The notes below the pieces were generated by a model, which was not told where the DNA came from, made no database searches, and worked only from the letters and a program-made list of their open reading frames with translations. Both the position numbers and the translations under genes were made by a program. This document shows positions 35,174 through 44,926 of a stretch of 64,000 nt of DNA, in pieces. This stretch comes from Acetobacter malorum (lineage in GTDB: Bacteria; Pseudomonadota; Alphaproteobacteria; Acetobacterales; Acetobacteraceae). Where the stretch lies: the NCBI RefSeq assembly GCF_001580615.1, contig NZ_LHZC01000038.1, positions 1-64,000 of the forward strand. Direction: 5' to 3'. Positions within the stretch are counted from its first letter, which is position 1. Every line of letters begins with the position of its first letter.

Positions 35174-37387
35174 ATGAGCGAGACATTTGAAGGCCATATT
35201 GAGGATACCAAGCTGGCGGATGCGCTCAGTGAACGGTATCTGGCCTATGCGCTGTCCACCATCATGTCGCGCTCGCTGCCTGACGTGCGGGATGGCCTCA
35301 AGCCGGTGCATCGTCGGCTGGTTTACGCTATGCATCAGCTCAAGCTGGACCCGTCCTCCGGTTTTAAGAAATGCGCCCGTGTGGTGGGTGACGTTATTGG
35401 TAAATTCCATCCGCATGGGGATGCCTCGGTTTATGAGGCGCTGGTGCGTCTGGCACAGGAATTTGCCGCCCGTTATCCACTGGTGGAAGGGCAGGGGAAC
35501 TTTGGGTCCATTGACGGCGATAACGCCGCCGCCATGCGATATACCGAAGCGCGCCTGACGGAAGTCGCCAAGGCTCTGCTGGACGGTATTGAAGATGATG
35601 CCGTCGATTTCCGCCCGACCTATGATGGTGAAGAACAGGAGCCGGTTGTGCTGCCTGCGGCTTTCCCGAACCTGCTGGCCAATGGTGCCGCCGGGATTGC
35701 CGTGGGGATGGCCACCAGCATCCCGCCGCATAATGCCGCCGAAGTCTGTGCGGCTGCCGCACTCCTTGCCCGTAAGCCAGACAGCACCACGGCTGAACTG
35801 CTGGCGCTGATGCCGGGGCCGGACTTCCCGACCGGTGGTCTGATTGTTGAAGATTCGGATGCTATTCTGAAAGCCTATGAAACAGGCCGGGGTGGCTTCC
35901 GCATGCGGGCGCGGTGGGAAGTTGAGCAGGGCCGCTTTGGCACCTGGCAGATTATTGTCACCGAAATTCCGTATCAGGTGCAGAAATCCCGCCTGATTGA
36001 GCAGATTGCAGATCTTCTGGAACAGAAAAAGCTGCCTCTGCTGGGCGACATTCGGGATGAAAGTACGGATGAAATCCGTCTGGTTCTGGAGCCCAAAACG
36101 CGCGGCATTGAGCCGGAAGTGCTGATGGAAACCCTCTTCCGGGCGACCACGCTGGAAAGCCGCTTCCCCCTGAACATGAACGTGCTGAGTGCGGACCGCG
36201 CACCGGGTGTTATGGGCCTGAAAGACGTTCTGCGGGCCTGGCTGGACCATCGCCATGTGGTGCTGGAACGCCGCAGCCGCCACCGTCTGGCAGCCGTTCT
36301 GCGGCGGCTGGAAATTCTGGATGGTTTTCTGGCGGTTTATCTCAACCTGGATGAAGTCATCCGTATTATCCGGGAAGAGGATGACGCCAAGGCCAGCCTG
36401 ATTGCCACGTTCTCGCTGACCGATCTGCAGGCCGAGTCTGTGCTCAATATGCGCCTGCGGAGCCTGCGCCGGCTGGAAGAACTGGAAATCCGCAAGGAGC
36501 ATGACGCGCTCTCAGCCGAGAAGGCCGAGCTGGAAACGCTGCTGGCTGACGAGAAGAAACGCTGGTCCCGCATTGGGCGGGAGCTTGAGGGTATGGTCAA
36601 GAAGTTCGGGCAAGGGCAGCTGGGTAAACGCCGCAGCACGCTCCAGTCCGCTCCGGCCCCCATTGATATCTCCGTAGTGGAAACGGTGGAGCGTGAGCCT
36701 CTGACCCTCATCCTGTCTCAGAAAGGCTGGGTGCGGGCTATAAAAGGTCATGCTGTTGATCTGGAAAATCAGAAGTTCAAGGAAGGCGACGGCCTGCGGC
36801 TTGCTGTGCCATGCCAGAGCACAGATAAATTGTGCTTCTTCGGCACAGATGGGCGCGCCTTTACCGTGAAAGGCGCGGATCTGCCGCGCGGGCGAGGTGA
36901 TGGCCAGCCGGTGCGTCTGCTGTTTGACCTCTCGAACGATGAAGACGTGATTGCCGTGTTCCCGGTGCAGGCTGGTACGCGTCGCCTTGTCGCCTCCAGT
37001 GCCGGGCGCGGCATGCTGGTGGATGAAGAGAGCATGGTGGCGGAAAAGCGTTCAGGCCGTCAGGTGCTCAACCTGAAGGGCGAGGAAAGTGCACAGCTCT
37101 GCGTGCCAGCGGAAGGTGATCAGGTTGCCGTGCTGGGCAGCAACCGGCGCTTCCTGATTTTCCCGCTGGAGCAGTTGCCGGTTATGGGCCGCGGTCTGGG
37201 TGTTGGCTTGCAGAAATATGGCAAAGCCAGTGAGACCCTGAAGAACGCGGTAGTCTTTAAAGCTGAGGCCGGCCTGTTGTGGCCCGGCAATGTGCGCCTG
37301 CGTCCGTTCGCGGACCTTCAGACGTGGGTAGGGAAACGTGCTGCGGTGGGTAAGGAAGCCCCGTCATGGGCGCTCAAGAAAGCCTGA
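35174..37387 (+). CDS. parC: DNA topoisomerase IV subunit A
   Basis: ParC is the cleavage subunit that decatenates chromosomes. The 737-residue protein has the winged-helix core with catalytic Tyr123 (AMRYTEARL), [10 protein letters not shown]-like [19 protein letters not shown] near the start and the C-terminal beta-pinwheel blades ([23 protein letters not shown]). At the quinolone-resistance position the motif reads [11 protein letters not shown], with Ala84 where E. coli has Ser80. The ATG at 35174 follows GGGGAGCAGG; an in-frame codon at 35141 is less likely. Confidence 0.96.
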   Translation: MSETFEGHIEDTKLADALSERYLAYALSTIMSRSLPDVRDGLKPVHRRLVYAMHQLKLDPSSGFKKCARVVGDVIGKFHPHGDASVYEALVRLAQEFAARYPLVEGQGNFGSIDGDNAAAMRYTEARLTEVAKALLDGIEDDAVDFRPTYDGEEQEPVVLPAAFPNLLANGAAGIAVGMATSIPPHNAAEVCAAAALLARKPDSTTAELLALMPGPDFPTGGLIVEDSDAILKAYETGRGGFRMRARWEVEQGRFGTWQIIVTEIPYQVQKSRLIEQIADLLEQKKLPLLGDIRDESTDEIRLVLEPKTRGIEPEVLMETLFRATTLESRFPLNMNVLSADRAPGVMGLKDVLRAWLDHRHVVLERRSRHRLAAVLRRLEILDGFLAVYLNLDEVIRIIREEDDAKASLIATFSLTDLQAESVLNMRLRSLRRLEELEIRKEHDALSAEKAELETLLADEKKRWSRIGRELEGMVKKFGQGQLGKRRSTLQSAPAPIDISVVETVEREPLTLILSQKGWVRAIKGHAVDLENQKFKEGDGLRLAVPCQSTDKLCFFGTDGRAFTVKGADLPRGRGDGQPVRLLFDLSNDEDVIAVFPVQAGTRRLVASSAGRGMLVDEESMVAEKRSGRQVLNLKGEESAQLCVPAEGDQVAVLGSNRRFLIFPLEQLPVMGRGLGVGLQKYGKASETLKNAVVFKAEAGLLWPGNVRLRPFADLQTWVGKRAAVGKEAPSWALKKA

Positions 37388-37743
<356 letters not shown>

Positions 37744-38496
37744 TCAGGGGATATCCTGCGTTTGTGCTTGCTGCGTCTCAGCATCCAGCGTGTGCCAGAC
37801 GCCGTGGGTCAGGATTTCGGCGGGTTGGAAGCGGGATTTGTAGGACATCTTCCGGCTTTTCTGAATCCAGTAGCCCAGATACAGGTAGGGCAGGCCAAGA
37901 CGGGCGGTTTCTTCAATGAGGAACAACACGGCCAGACTGCCGAGTGAGCGGCGGGGCAGGTCCGGGTTATAGAAGCTGTAAACAGCGGACAGCCCATCTT
38001 CCAGCCGGTCAATCAGGCTGACAATCATCAGCTCACCCGCATCAGTCCGAAATTCAAACAGCATGGTTTCCACGGGCGTGTCTTCCACCATGCTGCGATA
38101 GTCTTCCCCCGTCATGGTGGCCATGTCGCCGTCTGTATGACGTGCTGTCTGATAGCGGCGGAAGAGGGCGTATTGTTCCGGCGTGGTGATGGGCGGGAGG
38201 CGTTTGGCATGCAGATCGGCATTGTGGCGCAGGGTGCGCCGCTGCGTGCGGTCTGGTTCAAAGCGCTGCACGGGAATGCGGATAGGCGTGCAGGCCGAGC
38301 AGGTGGCGCACACAGGCGCATAAGCCAGTGTATGGCTACGCCGGAACCCGGCGCGGGAGAGGCGGTTATGCAGGGCGTCCGCATTGGGGACGGCGAGATC
38401 CGCAATGACCTTTCGCTCCATCTGTCCCGGCAGATAGGGGCAGGGCTGGGGCGCTGTTGTGTAGAAAAACTGCGATTGCCGCAGTGTGGAAACCAT
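37744..38496 (-). CDS. bpt: aspartate/glutamate leucyltransferase (Bpt)
   Basis: This 250-residue enzyme transfers leucine from tRNA to the N-terminal Asp or Glu of proteins, tagging them for ClpS/ClpAP (N-degron pathway). Landmarks are PQPCPYLPGQMERKV at the N-terminus, YAPVCATCSACTPIRIPV with its cysteines and LYLGYWIQKSRKMSYKSRFQPAEIL near the C-terminus. The alternative name is arginyl-tRNA--protein transferase; bacterial members mostly use leucyl-tRNA. Confidence 0.94.
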   Translation of the reverse strand: MVSTLRQSQFFYTTAPQPCPYLPGQMERKVIADLAVPNADALHNRLSRAGFRRSHTLAYAPVCATCSACTPIRIPVQRFEPDRTQRRTLRHNADLHAKRLPPITTPEQYALFRRYQTARHTDGDMATMTGEDYRSMVEDTPVETMLFEFRTDAGELMIVSLIDRLEDGLSAVYSFYNPDLPRRSLGSLAVLFLIEETARLGLPYLYLGYWIQKSRKMSYKSRFQPAEILTHGVWHTLDAETQQAQTQDIP

Positions 38497-38626
38497 ACGT
38501 CATGTCCGGAAAAAGGAGTGGCAGGCTGTTAAAATAAACAACCTGCCAGACTGTAACAGGAACGCCGCCCGCAACGCACTGGCTTTCCGGCTCAAAGAGG
38601 TTTCACAGAAAGGCGATGCGGGCGGA

Positions 38627-38649
38627 AGCCGAAGCACGGGGCTTCGGCT
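38627..38649 (-). terminator. hairpin after hemB
   Basis: A 9-bp stem pairs agccgaagc 38627-38635 with gcttcggct 38641-38649 around a five-base loop, 6 bases beyond the hemB stop. On the hemB strand it is followed by TTCC rather than a T-run, so it is a weak terminator or an RNA-end stabiliser. Confidence 0.5.
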
Positions 38650-38654
38650 GCTGT

Positions 38655-39674
38655 TCAGACGCCGTATGTCTGTTTGATGCGTTCTGCAGCTTCCACCGCA
38701 AAATACGTCAGCACGCCATGCGCGCCAGCGCGGCGGAAGGCCAGCAGGCTTTCCATCACGGCGCGCTCATGGTCCAGCCAGCCGTTCTGGATGGCGGCCA
38801 TCAGCATCGCATACTCACCGGAGACCTGATAAGCGAAGGTCGGCACGGCAAACGTGTCCCGCACGCGGCGGATCACGTCCAGATACGGCAGGCCCGGCTT
38901 GACCATGACCATGTCCGCGCCCTCGGCAATATCCATCTCTACTTCACGCAGAGCTTCATCGCTGTTGGCGGGGTCCATCTGGTAGGTCTTTTTATCGCCT
39001 TTCAGCAGGTCGCCGGAGCCCAGAGCATCACGGAACGGGCCGTAGAAGGCGCTGGCATATTTGGCGGCGTAGGACATGATGCGGGTATCAACAAACCCGT
39101 TCTTGTCCAGCTCCGTGCGGAAGCTGCCAATGCGTCCGTCCATCATGTCAGACGGAGCGAGGATATCCACCCCTGCCGCAGCCTGATTGACAGCCTGCTG
39201 GGCGAGAATGGTGACGGAGTCATCATTCACCACATAGCCATCGCGGATAATGCCGTCATGACCATGGCTGGTGTAGGGGTCCAGCGCCACATCGCCAATC
39301 AGGCCGACATTGGGGAATTCTTTTTTCAGAAGGCGCGCTGCCCGGCACATCAGGTTGTCCGGGTTCAGGGCTTCGGAGCCTGTTTCATTCCGGGCTTCAG
39401 CCGGCGTGATGGGGAACAGGGCCAGAGCGGGAATGCCCAGCTTGGCGGCAGATTCAACATGCGCGGCCAGCCGGTCCAGCGTGACGCGTTGTACGCCGGG
39501 CATGGAGGCCACATCTGTCACGGAGTTGGTACCCTCCATGAAGAAAATCGGCCAGATCAGATTGTTGATGCCCAGAGAGGATTCAGCGACCAGTCTGCGC
39601 GTGAAATCATCAAACCGGTTACGGCGAGGGCGGGCCTGAGGGAAGCGACCAGCCAGCATGGGCGGGATCTCCAT
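38655..39674 (-). CDS. hemB: delta-aminolevulinic acid dehydratase (porphobilinogen synthase)
   Basis: HemB condenses two aminolevulinates into porphobilinogen, the shared precursor of haem and corrin. The 339-residue protein has the two Schiff-base lysines: one in the MVMVKPGLPYLD block and one in the FYGPFRDAL...KGDKKTYQMDP region. At the active-site metal position it has DVALDPYTSHGHDG, the non-cysteine (magnesium-type) variant rather than the zinc-type CxCxxxxxxC. It supplies the tetrapyrrole needed by the cob genes in this window. Confidence 0.97.
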   Translation of the reverse strand: MEIPPMLAGRFPQARPRRNRFDDFTRRLVAESSLGINNLIWPIFFMEGTNSVTDVASMPGVQRVTLDRLAAHVESAAKLGIPALALFPITPAEARNETGSEALNPDNLMCRAARLLKKEFPNVGLIGDVALDPYTSHGHDGIIRDGYVVNDDSVTILAQQAVNQAAAGVDILAPSDMMDGRIGSFRTELDKNGFVDTRIMSYAAKYASAFYGPFRDALGSGDLLKGDKKTYQMDPANSDEALREVEMDIAEGADMVMVKPGLPYLDVIRRVRDTFAVPTFAYQVSGEYAMLMAAIQNGWLDHERAVMESLLAFRRAGAHGVLTYFAVEAAERIKQTYGV

Positions 39675-39801
39675 TGCGTGTCGGGCGGGCCTGATGGGCC
39701 GGGCAATGCGAGGCCAGATCAGGGAGAAACCCGACGGGGGTGAACAGCGGGAAGCGAGTATGCGCCGCTTCCCGCGTTATGCAACCCCATGCGCGCGGGG
39801 G

Positions 39802-41259
39802 TCAGGACCGCGCGAGAACGCTGCGATAGCGCCCGTAACCCAAATAGATGGCCATGCCGATGGCCAGCCAGACGATCAGCCGGATCCATGTCAGCTTGTC
39901 GAGTGAGACCATGACGGCGGAGCAGCTGAGAATACCCAGAACCGGAATAATGTCCCCACCCGGCACGCGGAAGGCGCGGGGGGCATCCGGGGACTTGCGG
40001 CGCAGCACCATCACGCCCGCACAGACCAGCACAAAGGCCAGCAGGGTGCCGATGGACGTCATATGCCCAAGGTCAGAAATGGGCAGGAAGGCGCTGAGCA
40101 GGCATGTGATGATCATGAAGAAGATGTTGGACAGCCAGGGCGTCTGGAACTTCGGATGTGTGCGGCTGAACATCGGCGGCAGCAGACCGTCCCGTGACAT
40201 AGCAAAAAACACCCGGCTCTGGCCCAGAAGCATGCCCATGAGCACTGAGGTGAAGCCGCAGATAATGCCGATTTTTACTGCCAGTTGCAGCCAGTGGTAA
40301 GGCGTGCGGTTGATGGCGGTGGCAACGGGTGCAGCATCGCCCAGCATGTCCTTGTAATTGACCAGACCCGTCATGACGAAGGAGAAGGCAATATAGGCCA
40401 GTGAGCAGACCAGCAGGCTGCCCAGAATGCCGATGGGCATATCTCGTGCCGGGTTTTTGGTTTCCTGCGCTGTGGTGGAAACCGCATCAAAGCCCACATA
40501 GGCAAAGAAGATGGTGCCCGCGGCGCGCATGATGCCGGACCAGCCATAATGGCCGAACGTGCCGTCATTCGGCGGGATGAAGGGGTGGTAGTTGGCCGGG
40601 TGGATGTAGGAAATGCCAAAGCCGATAAAGGCGGCAATCACCAGCAGCTTGATGACGACGATGACGGCATTGACCTTGGCAGACTGAGAGATGCCCCGGA
40701 TGAGGATCATGGACACCAGCCCGATGATGAAGACGGCGGGCAGGTTCATCAGCCCGACGGTCAGGCTGCCGTCTGGCATCTGCACGGTCTCAAACGGGGA
40801 GGCGGTCAGGCGTGGAGGGAGCACAAGGCCCCACGAATCCAGCAACGAGACCACATAGCGTGACCAGCTGACCGCTACCGTAGCGGCCCCGACTGCGTAT
40901 TCCAGAACCAGATCCCAGCCGATGATCCATGCCATCAGCTCACCCAGCGTGACGTAAGCGTAGGTATAGGCGCTGCCTGCAATGGGGATCATGCTGGCGA
41001 GTTCACTGTAGCACAGCCCGGCGAATCCGCAGGCGATGGCCGCAATCAGGAATGAGAGGATAACGGCCGGTCCGGCATTTTCTGAAGCAGCAATGCCGGT
41101 CAGAGAGAAAAGGCCAGCGCCAATGGTAGCCCCCACGCCAAGGGCAACAAGGCTGCCCGGACCAAGAACACGCTTGAGACCTTGCGAGGATTCCAGCTTA
41201 TCCAAAGGCATGCAGCGCGTAATGAATGACGCTGCGGAAGATGCAGGCCTTTGCGTCAT
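39802..41259 (-). CDS. APC-family amino acid permease (cationic amino acid transporter type)
   Basis: This 485-residue integral membrane protein has about twelve or more hydrophobic segments. GVGATIGAGLFSLTGIAA is the APC-family unwound TM1 substrate motif, and FFAYVGFDAVSTTAQETKNPARDMP is the TM6/TM8 signature of the YfnA/CAT group. It likely imports a basic or neutral amino acid by proton symport; the substrate cannot be set. It is divergent from glyA, with 180 bases between them. Confidence 0.9.
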   Translation of the reverse strand: MTQRPASSAASFITRCMPLDKLESSQGLKRVLGPGSLVALGVGATIGAGLFSLTGIAASENAGPAVILSFLIAAIACGFAGLCYSELASMIPIAGSAYTYAYVTLGELMAWIIGWDLVLEYAVGAATVAVSWSRYVVSLLDSWGLVLPPRLTASPFETVQMPDGSLTVGLMNLPAVFIIGLVSMILIRGISQSAKVNAVIVVIKLLVIAAFIGFGISYIHPANYHPFIPPNDGTFGHYGWSGIMRAAGTIFFAYVGFDAVSTTAQETKNPARDMPIGILGSLLVCSLAYIAFSFVMTGLVNYKDMLGDAAPVATAINRTPYHWLQLAVKIGIICGFTSVLMGMLLGQSRVFFAMSRDGLLPPMFSRTHPKFQTPWLSNIFFMIITCLLSAFLPISDLGHMTSIGTLLAFVLVCAGVMVLRRKSPDAPRAFRVPGGDIIPVLGILSCSAVMVSLDKLTWIRLIVWLAIGMAIYLGYGRYRSVLARS

Positions 41260-41439
41260 AGACTTTTCTCTCCTGTCTCGACCGTGAAGAAAACCACGTA
41301 TAGAGCAATTGGTGGTCTTCGTCCCATAGAGAGGCTAGAGTATCTCTCTTAGCAAGATGTGTTTTAAACGTAACGAACGGCCCGGCACTTACAGGACAGT
41401 GCACGGGCCGGTTGAACGAGATGAAATGAGGAGCTCCTG

Positions 41440-42729
41440 ATGAGCCAGACGGATCTGGATCGTTTTTTTCATGCGCCGGTTACAAAGACGGATCCGGATG
41501 TTGCAGCAGCGCTCGCCAGTGAGCTGAAGCGGCAGCAGGACGGCATTGAACTGATTGCCAGCGAAAACATGGTGTCCGAAGCCGTGTTGCAGGCTCAGGG
41601 CAGCGTACTGACCAACAAATATGCGGAGGGCTATCCCGGCCGCCGTTATTATGGCGGGTGCTCCGAGGTCGATAAGATCGAAGTGCTGGCCATTGAGCGT
41701 GTTAAAACCCTGTTTGGCGCAGGCTTTGCCAACGTGCAGCCGCACTCTGGCGCTAATGCCAATCAGGCCGCCTTCATGGCGCTGTCCAAGCCGGGTGATA
41801 CCATTCTGGGCATGAGCCTGGCTGCTGGTGGCCACCTGACGCACGGTGCTGCTCCCAACTATTCCGGCAAGTGGTTCAACGCTGTCCAGTATGGCGTGCG
41901 CAAAGACGACGGCTTGCTGGACTACGAGGAAATGGAGCGTCTGGCTCGTGAGAATAAGCCGACCCTGATTGTGGCTGGTGGGTCTGCTTATCCGCGCATC
42001 ATCGACTTCGCCCGCTTCCGTCGTGTTGCGGATGAAGTTGGCGCGTTCCTGATGGTCGATATGGCGCACTTTGCTGGTCTGGTGGCTGCTGGCCTGTATC
42101 CGAACCCGCTTGAGCATGCGCATGTGGTGACATCCACCACGCATAAAACTCTGCGTGGCCCGCGTGGCGGTCTGATCCTGACCAACGATGAAGCGCTGGC
42201 CAAGAAGATCAACTCCGCTGTCTTCCCCGGTCTGCAGGGTGGTCCGCTGATGCATGTGATTGCCGGTAAGGCCGTTGCATTTGGTGAAGCGCTTGAGCCG
42301 GAATTCAAGGAATACCAGAAAGCCGTCCAGAAAAACGCCAATGTTCTGGCCGAAGTTCTGGTGGAGCGTGGGTTTGACATTGTGACGGGTGGCACGGATT
42401 CGCACCTGCTGCTGGTTGATCTGCGGCCCAAGAAAGTGACCGGTAAAGCTGCCGAGCACGCTCTGGAACGCGCAGGCATTACCGCCAACAAGAACGCCAT
42501 CCCGTTTGACCCGGAAAAGCCTGCCATCACCTCCGGTGTGCGTCTGGGCAGCCCGGCTGCAACGGCACGTGGCTTCCGTGAAGCGGAATTCCGCCAGATT
42601 GGTGAAATGATTGACGAAGTGCTGACCGCTCTCGCCGCCTCCGGCGGGGAAGGTGATGCCGCAGTTGAAAACGCCGTGCATGAGCGCGTGCGTGAACTCT
42701 GCGCCCGCTTCCCGATTTATAACCGCTAA
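41440..42729 (+). CDS. glyA: serine hydroxymethyltransferase
   Basis: GlyA interconverts serine and glycine with tetrahydrofolate. The 429-residue PLP enzyme has [28 protein letters not shown], the PLP lysine in [16 protein letters not shown] and [20 protein letters not shown] ribosome binding site precedes the ATG. The leader (41331-41352) holds an AGAGA/TCTCT hairpin but no recognisable riboswitch. It converges on an amidohydrolase gene. Confidence 0.97.
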   Translation: MSQTDLDRFFHAPVTKTDPDVAAALASELKRQQDGIELIASENMVSEAVLQAQGSVLTNKYAEGYPGRRYYGGCSEVDKIEVLAIERVKTLFGAGFANVQPHSGANANQAAFMALSKPGDTILGMSLAAGGHLTHGAAPNYSGKWFNAVQYGVRKDDGLLDYEEMERLARENKPTLIVAGGSAYPRIIDFARFRRVADEVGAFLMVDMAHFAGLVAAGLYPNPLEHAHVVTSTTHKTLRGPRGGLILTNDEALAKKINSAVFPGLQGGPLMHVIAGKAVAFGEALEPEFKEYQKAVQKNANVLAEVLVERGFDIVTGGTDSHLLLVDLRPKKVTGKAAEHALERAGITANKNAIPFDPEKPAITSGVRLGSPAATARGFREAEFRQIGEMIDEVLTALAASGGEGDAAVENAVHERVRELCARFPIYNR

Positions 42730-42740
42730 ATTCTGGAATT

Positions 42741-42770
42741 CTGAGGCGGGGGTTTCGGCCCCGGCCTCAG
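42741..42770. terminator. strong hairpin between convergent glyA and the amidohydrolase gene
   Basis: The stem ctgaggc 42741-42747 with gcctcag 42764-42770 continues inward through a GGGG/CCCC stretch with one bulge. It sits 12 bases after glyA and 6 bases beyond the opposing stop, so it can serve both. It lacks a T-run on either side. Confidence 0.5.
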
Positions 42771-42776
42771 GGCTCT

Positions 42777-43817
42777 TCAGGTGTAGCGGGCCAGCCGCAC
42801 AGCGGTATGCCCGCGCATCGGCCTGAGGTTTGGCATGACCAGCAGGCAGTTATCATAAGGGGTTCTGATTTCTTCAGACCCGTCAAATGCCAGTAAAGTT
42901 CCTGCTTTTTTAATAATGTCGCCACTGCGAAACGTTTTGACAAATACAAAACGGGGCGTGAGGGCCTGCACGTTGTCTGTCACCGTCACCTGCCGGACTT
43001 TCTGGCGGCTGGCCGTGCTGTTGGTGCTGCCATCGGGCGAGACGGTGCCCATCTGTTCCAGAAAAGTCTGGCAGACGCTCAGGGCCAGTGTGGCGGCTGC
43101 GGGCTGCCAGTGCTGCCCGGCTTCCAGCAGGCAGGCCTTGGCGGTTGTGCGGTTGGAGGCAAAACGCACGTAATCAATCAGCCGGGGGCCATCTTCATGC
43201 CCGCTATCCTGCACCACCAGCGGCGGAGGGGTTTGAAAAGCCGAAAGGGCTGAGGCTAGCTCACGACTTTTTTCTGTCATGTTGCTCAAAAAAAGAGGGT
43301 CGGCAGGCCAGAGCATGGAGTGCAGATCCAGCAGGGCATCAACCGTGTTGAGGATTGGCACCACGGCGCGCACGCGGTCCATCTCATGCGATGTATGCGC
43401 AGAGGCGATGAGGTCTGGCTGCCAGAGTCGGTTCATGTCCTCATCAACAAAGCGGGACAGGGTCGGGCGGCATGGATCGAACCGCGCGAAGGCAGCCAGA
43501 TTGAGAAAGATCAGAGTCAGTCGGCCCCGTTCCGGTCGTACGGCGTGGGTCAGCAGATGATCCAGTGCCCAGCCCCCGGCATATTCATTGCCGTGCATGA
43601 GCGCTGTTATCGCAACGTGCGGGCCGGGGCGGGTGGCTTCAAAATGATAAGCGCCGGGAACGCCACAATTCCCGTTCTGCCATTGGCTGAGGTCCGGCGG
43701 GGGGAGGGCAATGTCAAAATGCGGCAGGGGGAGCTGCGGTGGGGGCAGTGTTTCTGAGAGGGTACGAAGACGGATGCGTCCCTGTTGCGTGCTCTGCCGG
43801 CGGGACGCACAACTCAT
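42777..43817 (-). CDS. succinylglutamate desuccinylase/aspartoacylase family amidohydrolase
   Basis: The 346-residue protein has the M14-like zinc-peptidase fold of the aspartoacylase family: MHGNEYAGGWALDHLL supplies the His and Glu ligands, NRLWQPD follows, and DALLDLHSMLWP supplies the second His. C-terminally it ends in a barrel-sandwich domain (KTFRSGDIIKKAGTLLAFDG). Family members remove acyl groups from amino acids or N-acylated cell-surface compounds. The frame is open to 43886; the ATG at 43817 (MSCASRR) is the most sensible start. It is the first of a leftward cluster with glycosyltransferases. Confidence 0.82.
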   Translation of the reverse strand: MSCASRRQSTQQGRIRLRTLSETLPPPQLPLPHFDIALPPPDLSQWQNGNCGVPGAYHFEATRPGPHVAITALMHGNEYAGGWALDHLLTHAVRPERGRLTLIFLNLAAFARFDPCRPTLSRFVDEDMNRLWQPDLIASAHTSHEMDRVRAVVPILNTVDALLDLHSMLWPADPLFLSNMTEKSRELASALSAFQTPPPLVVQDSGHEDGPRLIDYVRFASNRTTAKACLLEAGQHWQPAAATLALSVCQTFLEQMGTVSPDGSTNSTASRQKVRQVTVTDNVQALTPRFVFVKTFRSGDIIKKAGTLLAFDGSEEIRTPYDNCLLVMPNLRPMRGHTAVRLARYT

Positions 43818-43940
43818 GACGAAACCCAGCCTGTTATGCAGCCGAAAATCAGGAGGGCGTTTTCGCCAGATGAGGGGGTAAGACACAGCATGGCGGAGGA
43901 AGTATTATCCCCCTTGGCTCATGCTGCAATCCCATCTGTC

Positions 43941-44918
43941 TCAGGACTCGCCGGCAAGGGTCACAATGTTGGTATGTGCGCGGGTGGTGTCATTGCGCAA
44001 ACCATCTTGCAGGCCAGCCAGTATCAGGCGGCCGATATGCGGGGTGGTGCGGTTTTTACAGTAAAGTTTCAGCGTGCTGAGCAGCAGCAGCGGGGCAAAC
44101 GGCAGGAACAGCCATCCGGCAATTTTCTTGTAAAAAAGAATTCGGTTTCTGACGATGTAGTAAATTTTCCACCGGTTGCGGGCAAAGCTGACGGTAGTTT
44201 TGCAGTCATGAGAAAACCGGATGCTCGGCACAAACAAAATTTTCAGGCCCAGACACCGTAATTTCCACGCATAGAGGGTGTCATCCGCGTAGATAAAGAG
44301 GTCTTTCTGCGGCAATCCCAGCGGACCACGCACCAGAGCAGCCCGCACAAAAAAGCCGACAAAGGATGCATAATCGACTGGCAGAGGTTTGGTCTGCTGG
44401 TAGGCGGCAGGATCGATAGCAAAGGTGCGTCTGCGGCTTTTCAGAAGGCGGCAAAACTTCCGGATGCTGGCAAACGGGTTGAGGCCGGGGCGATTCATGT
44501 CACACACGGTCCCGTTGGGGAAATAGACCGCAGCGGCTACCCCGCCCACCGTGGGCGGTAAGGGCAGGGACTGAAAAATTCTGAGTGCGTCAGGCTGCGG
44601 CCAGGCATCATCATCAAAACAGACAAGCCAGTCACAGTCTGTATGGCGGGCGGCATAGTCCATGCCACGAGCAAACCCGCCCGCACCACCGCTGTTTACG
44701 GTTTCATGCACGCAATGCAGGCGTGGGTCCGTCTGGGTTTCCAGCCAGTCCCGCGTGCCATCCTGACTGGCGTTATTGACCACCACCACGGCTGAAAAAT
44801 TCTGTGCGAGCGTGTGCTCCAGAACTGTTTTCAGCATAGGTAGCCGGTTGCAGGTGACAATGACGGCTGTCACTTTGCATAAATTTTGTCCGGCTGATGG
44901 TGCAGGTTGAGGAGGCAT
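43941..44918 (-). CDS. family 2 glycosyltransferase
   Basis: The 325-residue protein has a GT-A fold: VTAVIVTCNRLPMLKTVLEH, VVVNNASQDGTRDWLE, NSGGAGGFARGMDYAA and the divalent-metal motif CFDDDAWPQPDAL. This pattern resembles GlfT-like galactofuranosyl transferases, but the donor and acceptor are unknown. The C-terminus has a basic, hydrophobic stretch (WLFLPFAPLLLLSTL) that may touch the membrane. It lies 8 bases after the DUF4422-GT8 gene on the same strand, so the pair is probably one transcript. Confidence 0.88.
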   Translation of the reverse strand: MPPQPAPSAGQNLCKVTAVIVTCNRLPMLKTVLEHTLAQNFSAVVVVNNASQDGTRDWLETQTDPRLHCVHETVNSGGAGGFARGMDYAARHTDCDWLVCFDDDAWPQPDALRIFQSLPLPPTVGGVAAAVYFPNGTVCDMNRPGLNPFASIRKFCRLLKSRRRTFAIDPAAYQQTKPLPVDYASFVGFFVRAALVRGPLGLPQKDLFIYADDTLYAWKLRCLGLKILFVPSIRFSHDCKTTVSFARNRWKIYYIVRNRILFYKKIAGWLFLPFAPLLLLSTLKLYCKNRTTPHIGRLILAGLQDGLRNDTTRAHTNIVTLAGES

Positions 44919-44926
44919 ATCGGGCC

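Noticed and set aside
41260-41439. Possible glycine or other riboswitch before glyA
   Set aside because: Only a short AGAGA/TCTCT hairpin is present; none of the conserved glycine-aptamer blocks are visible.
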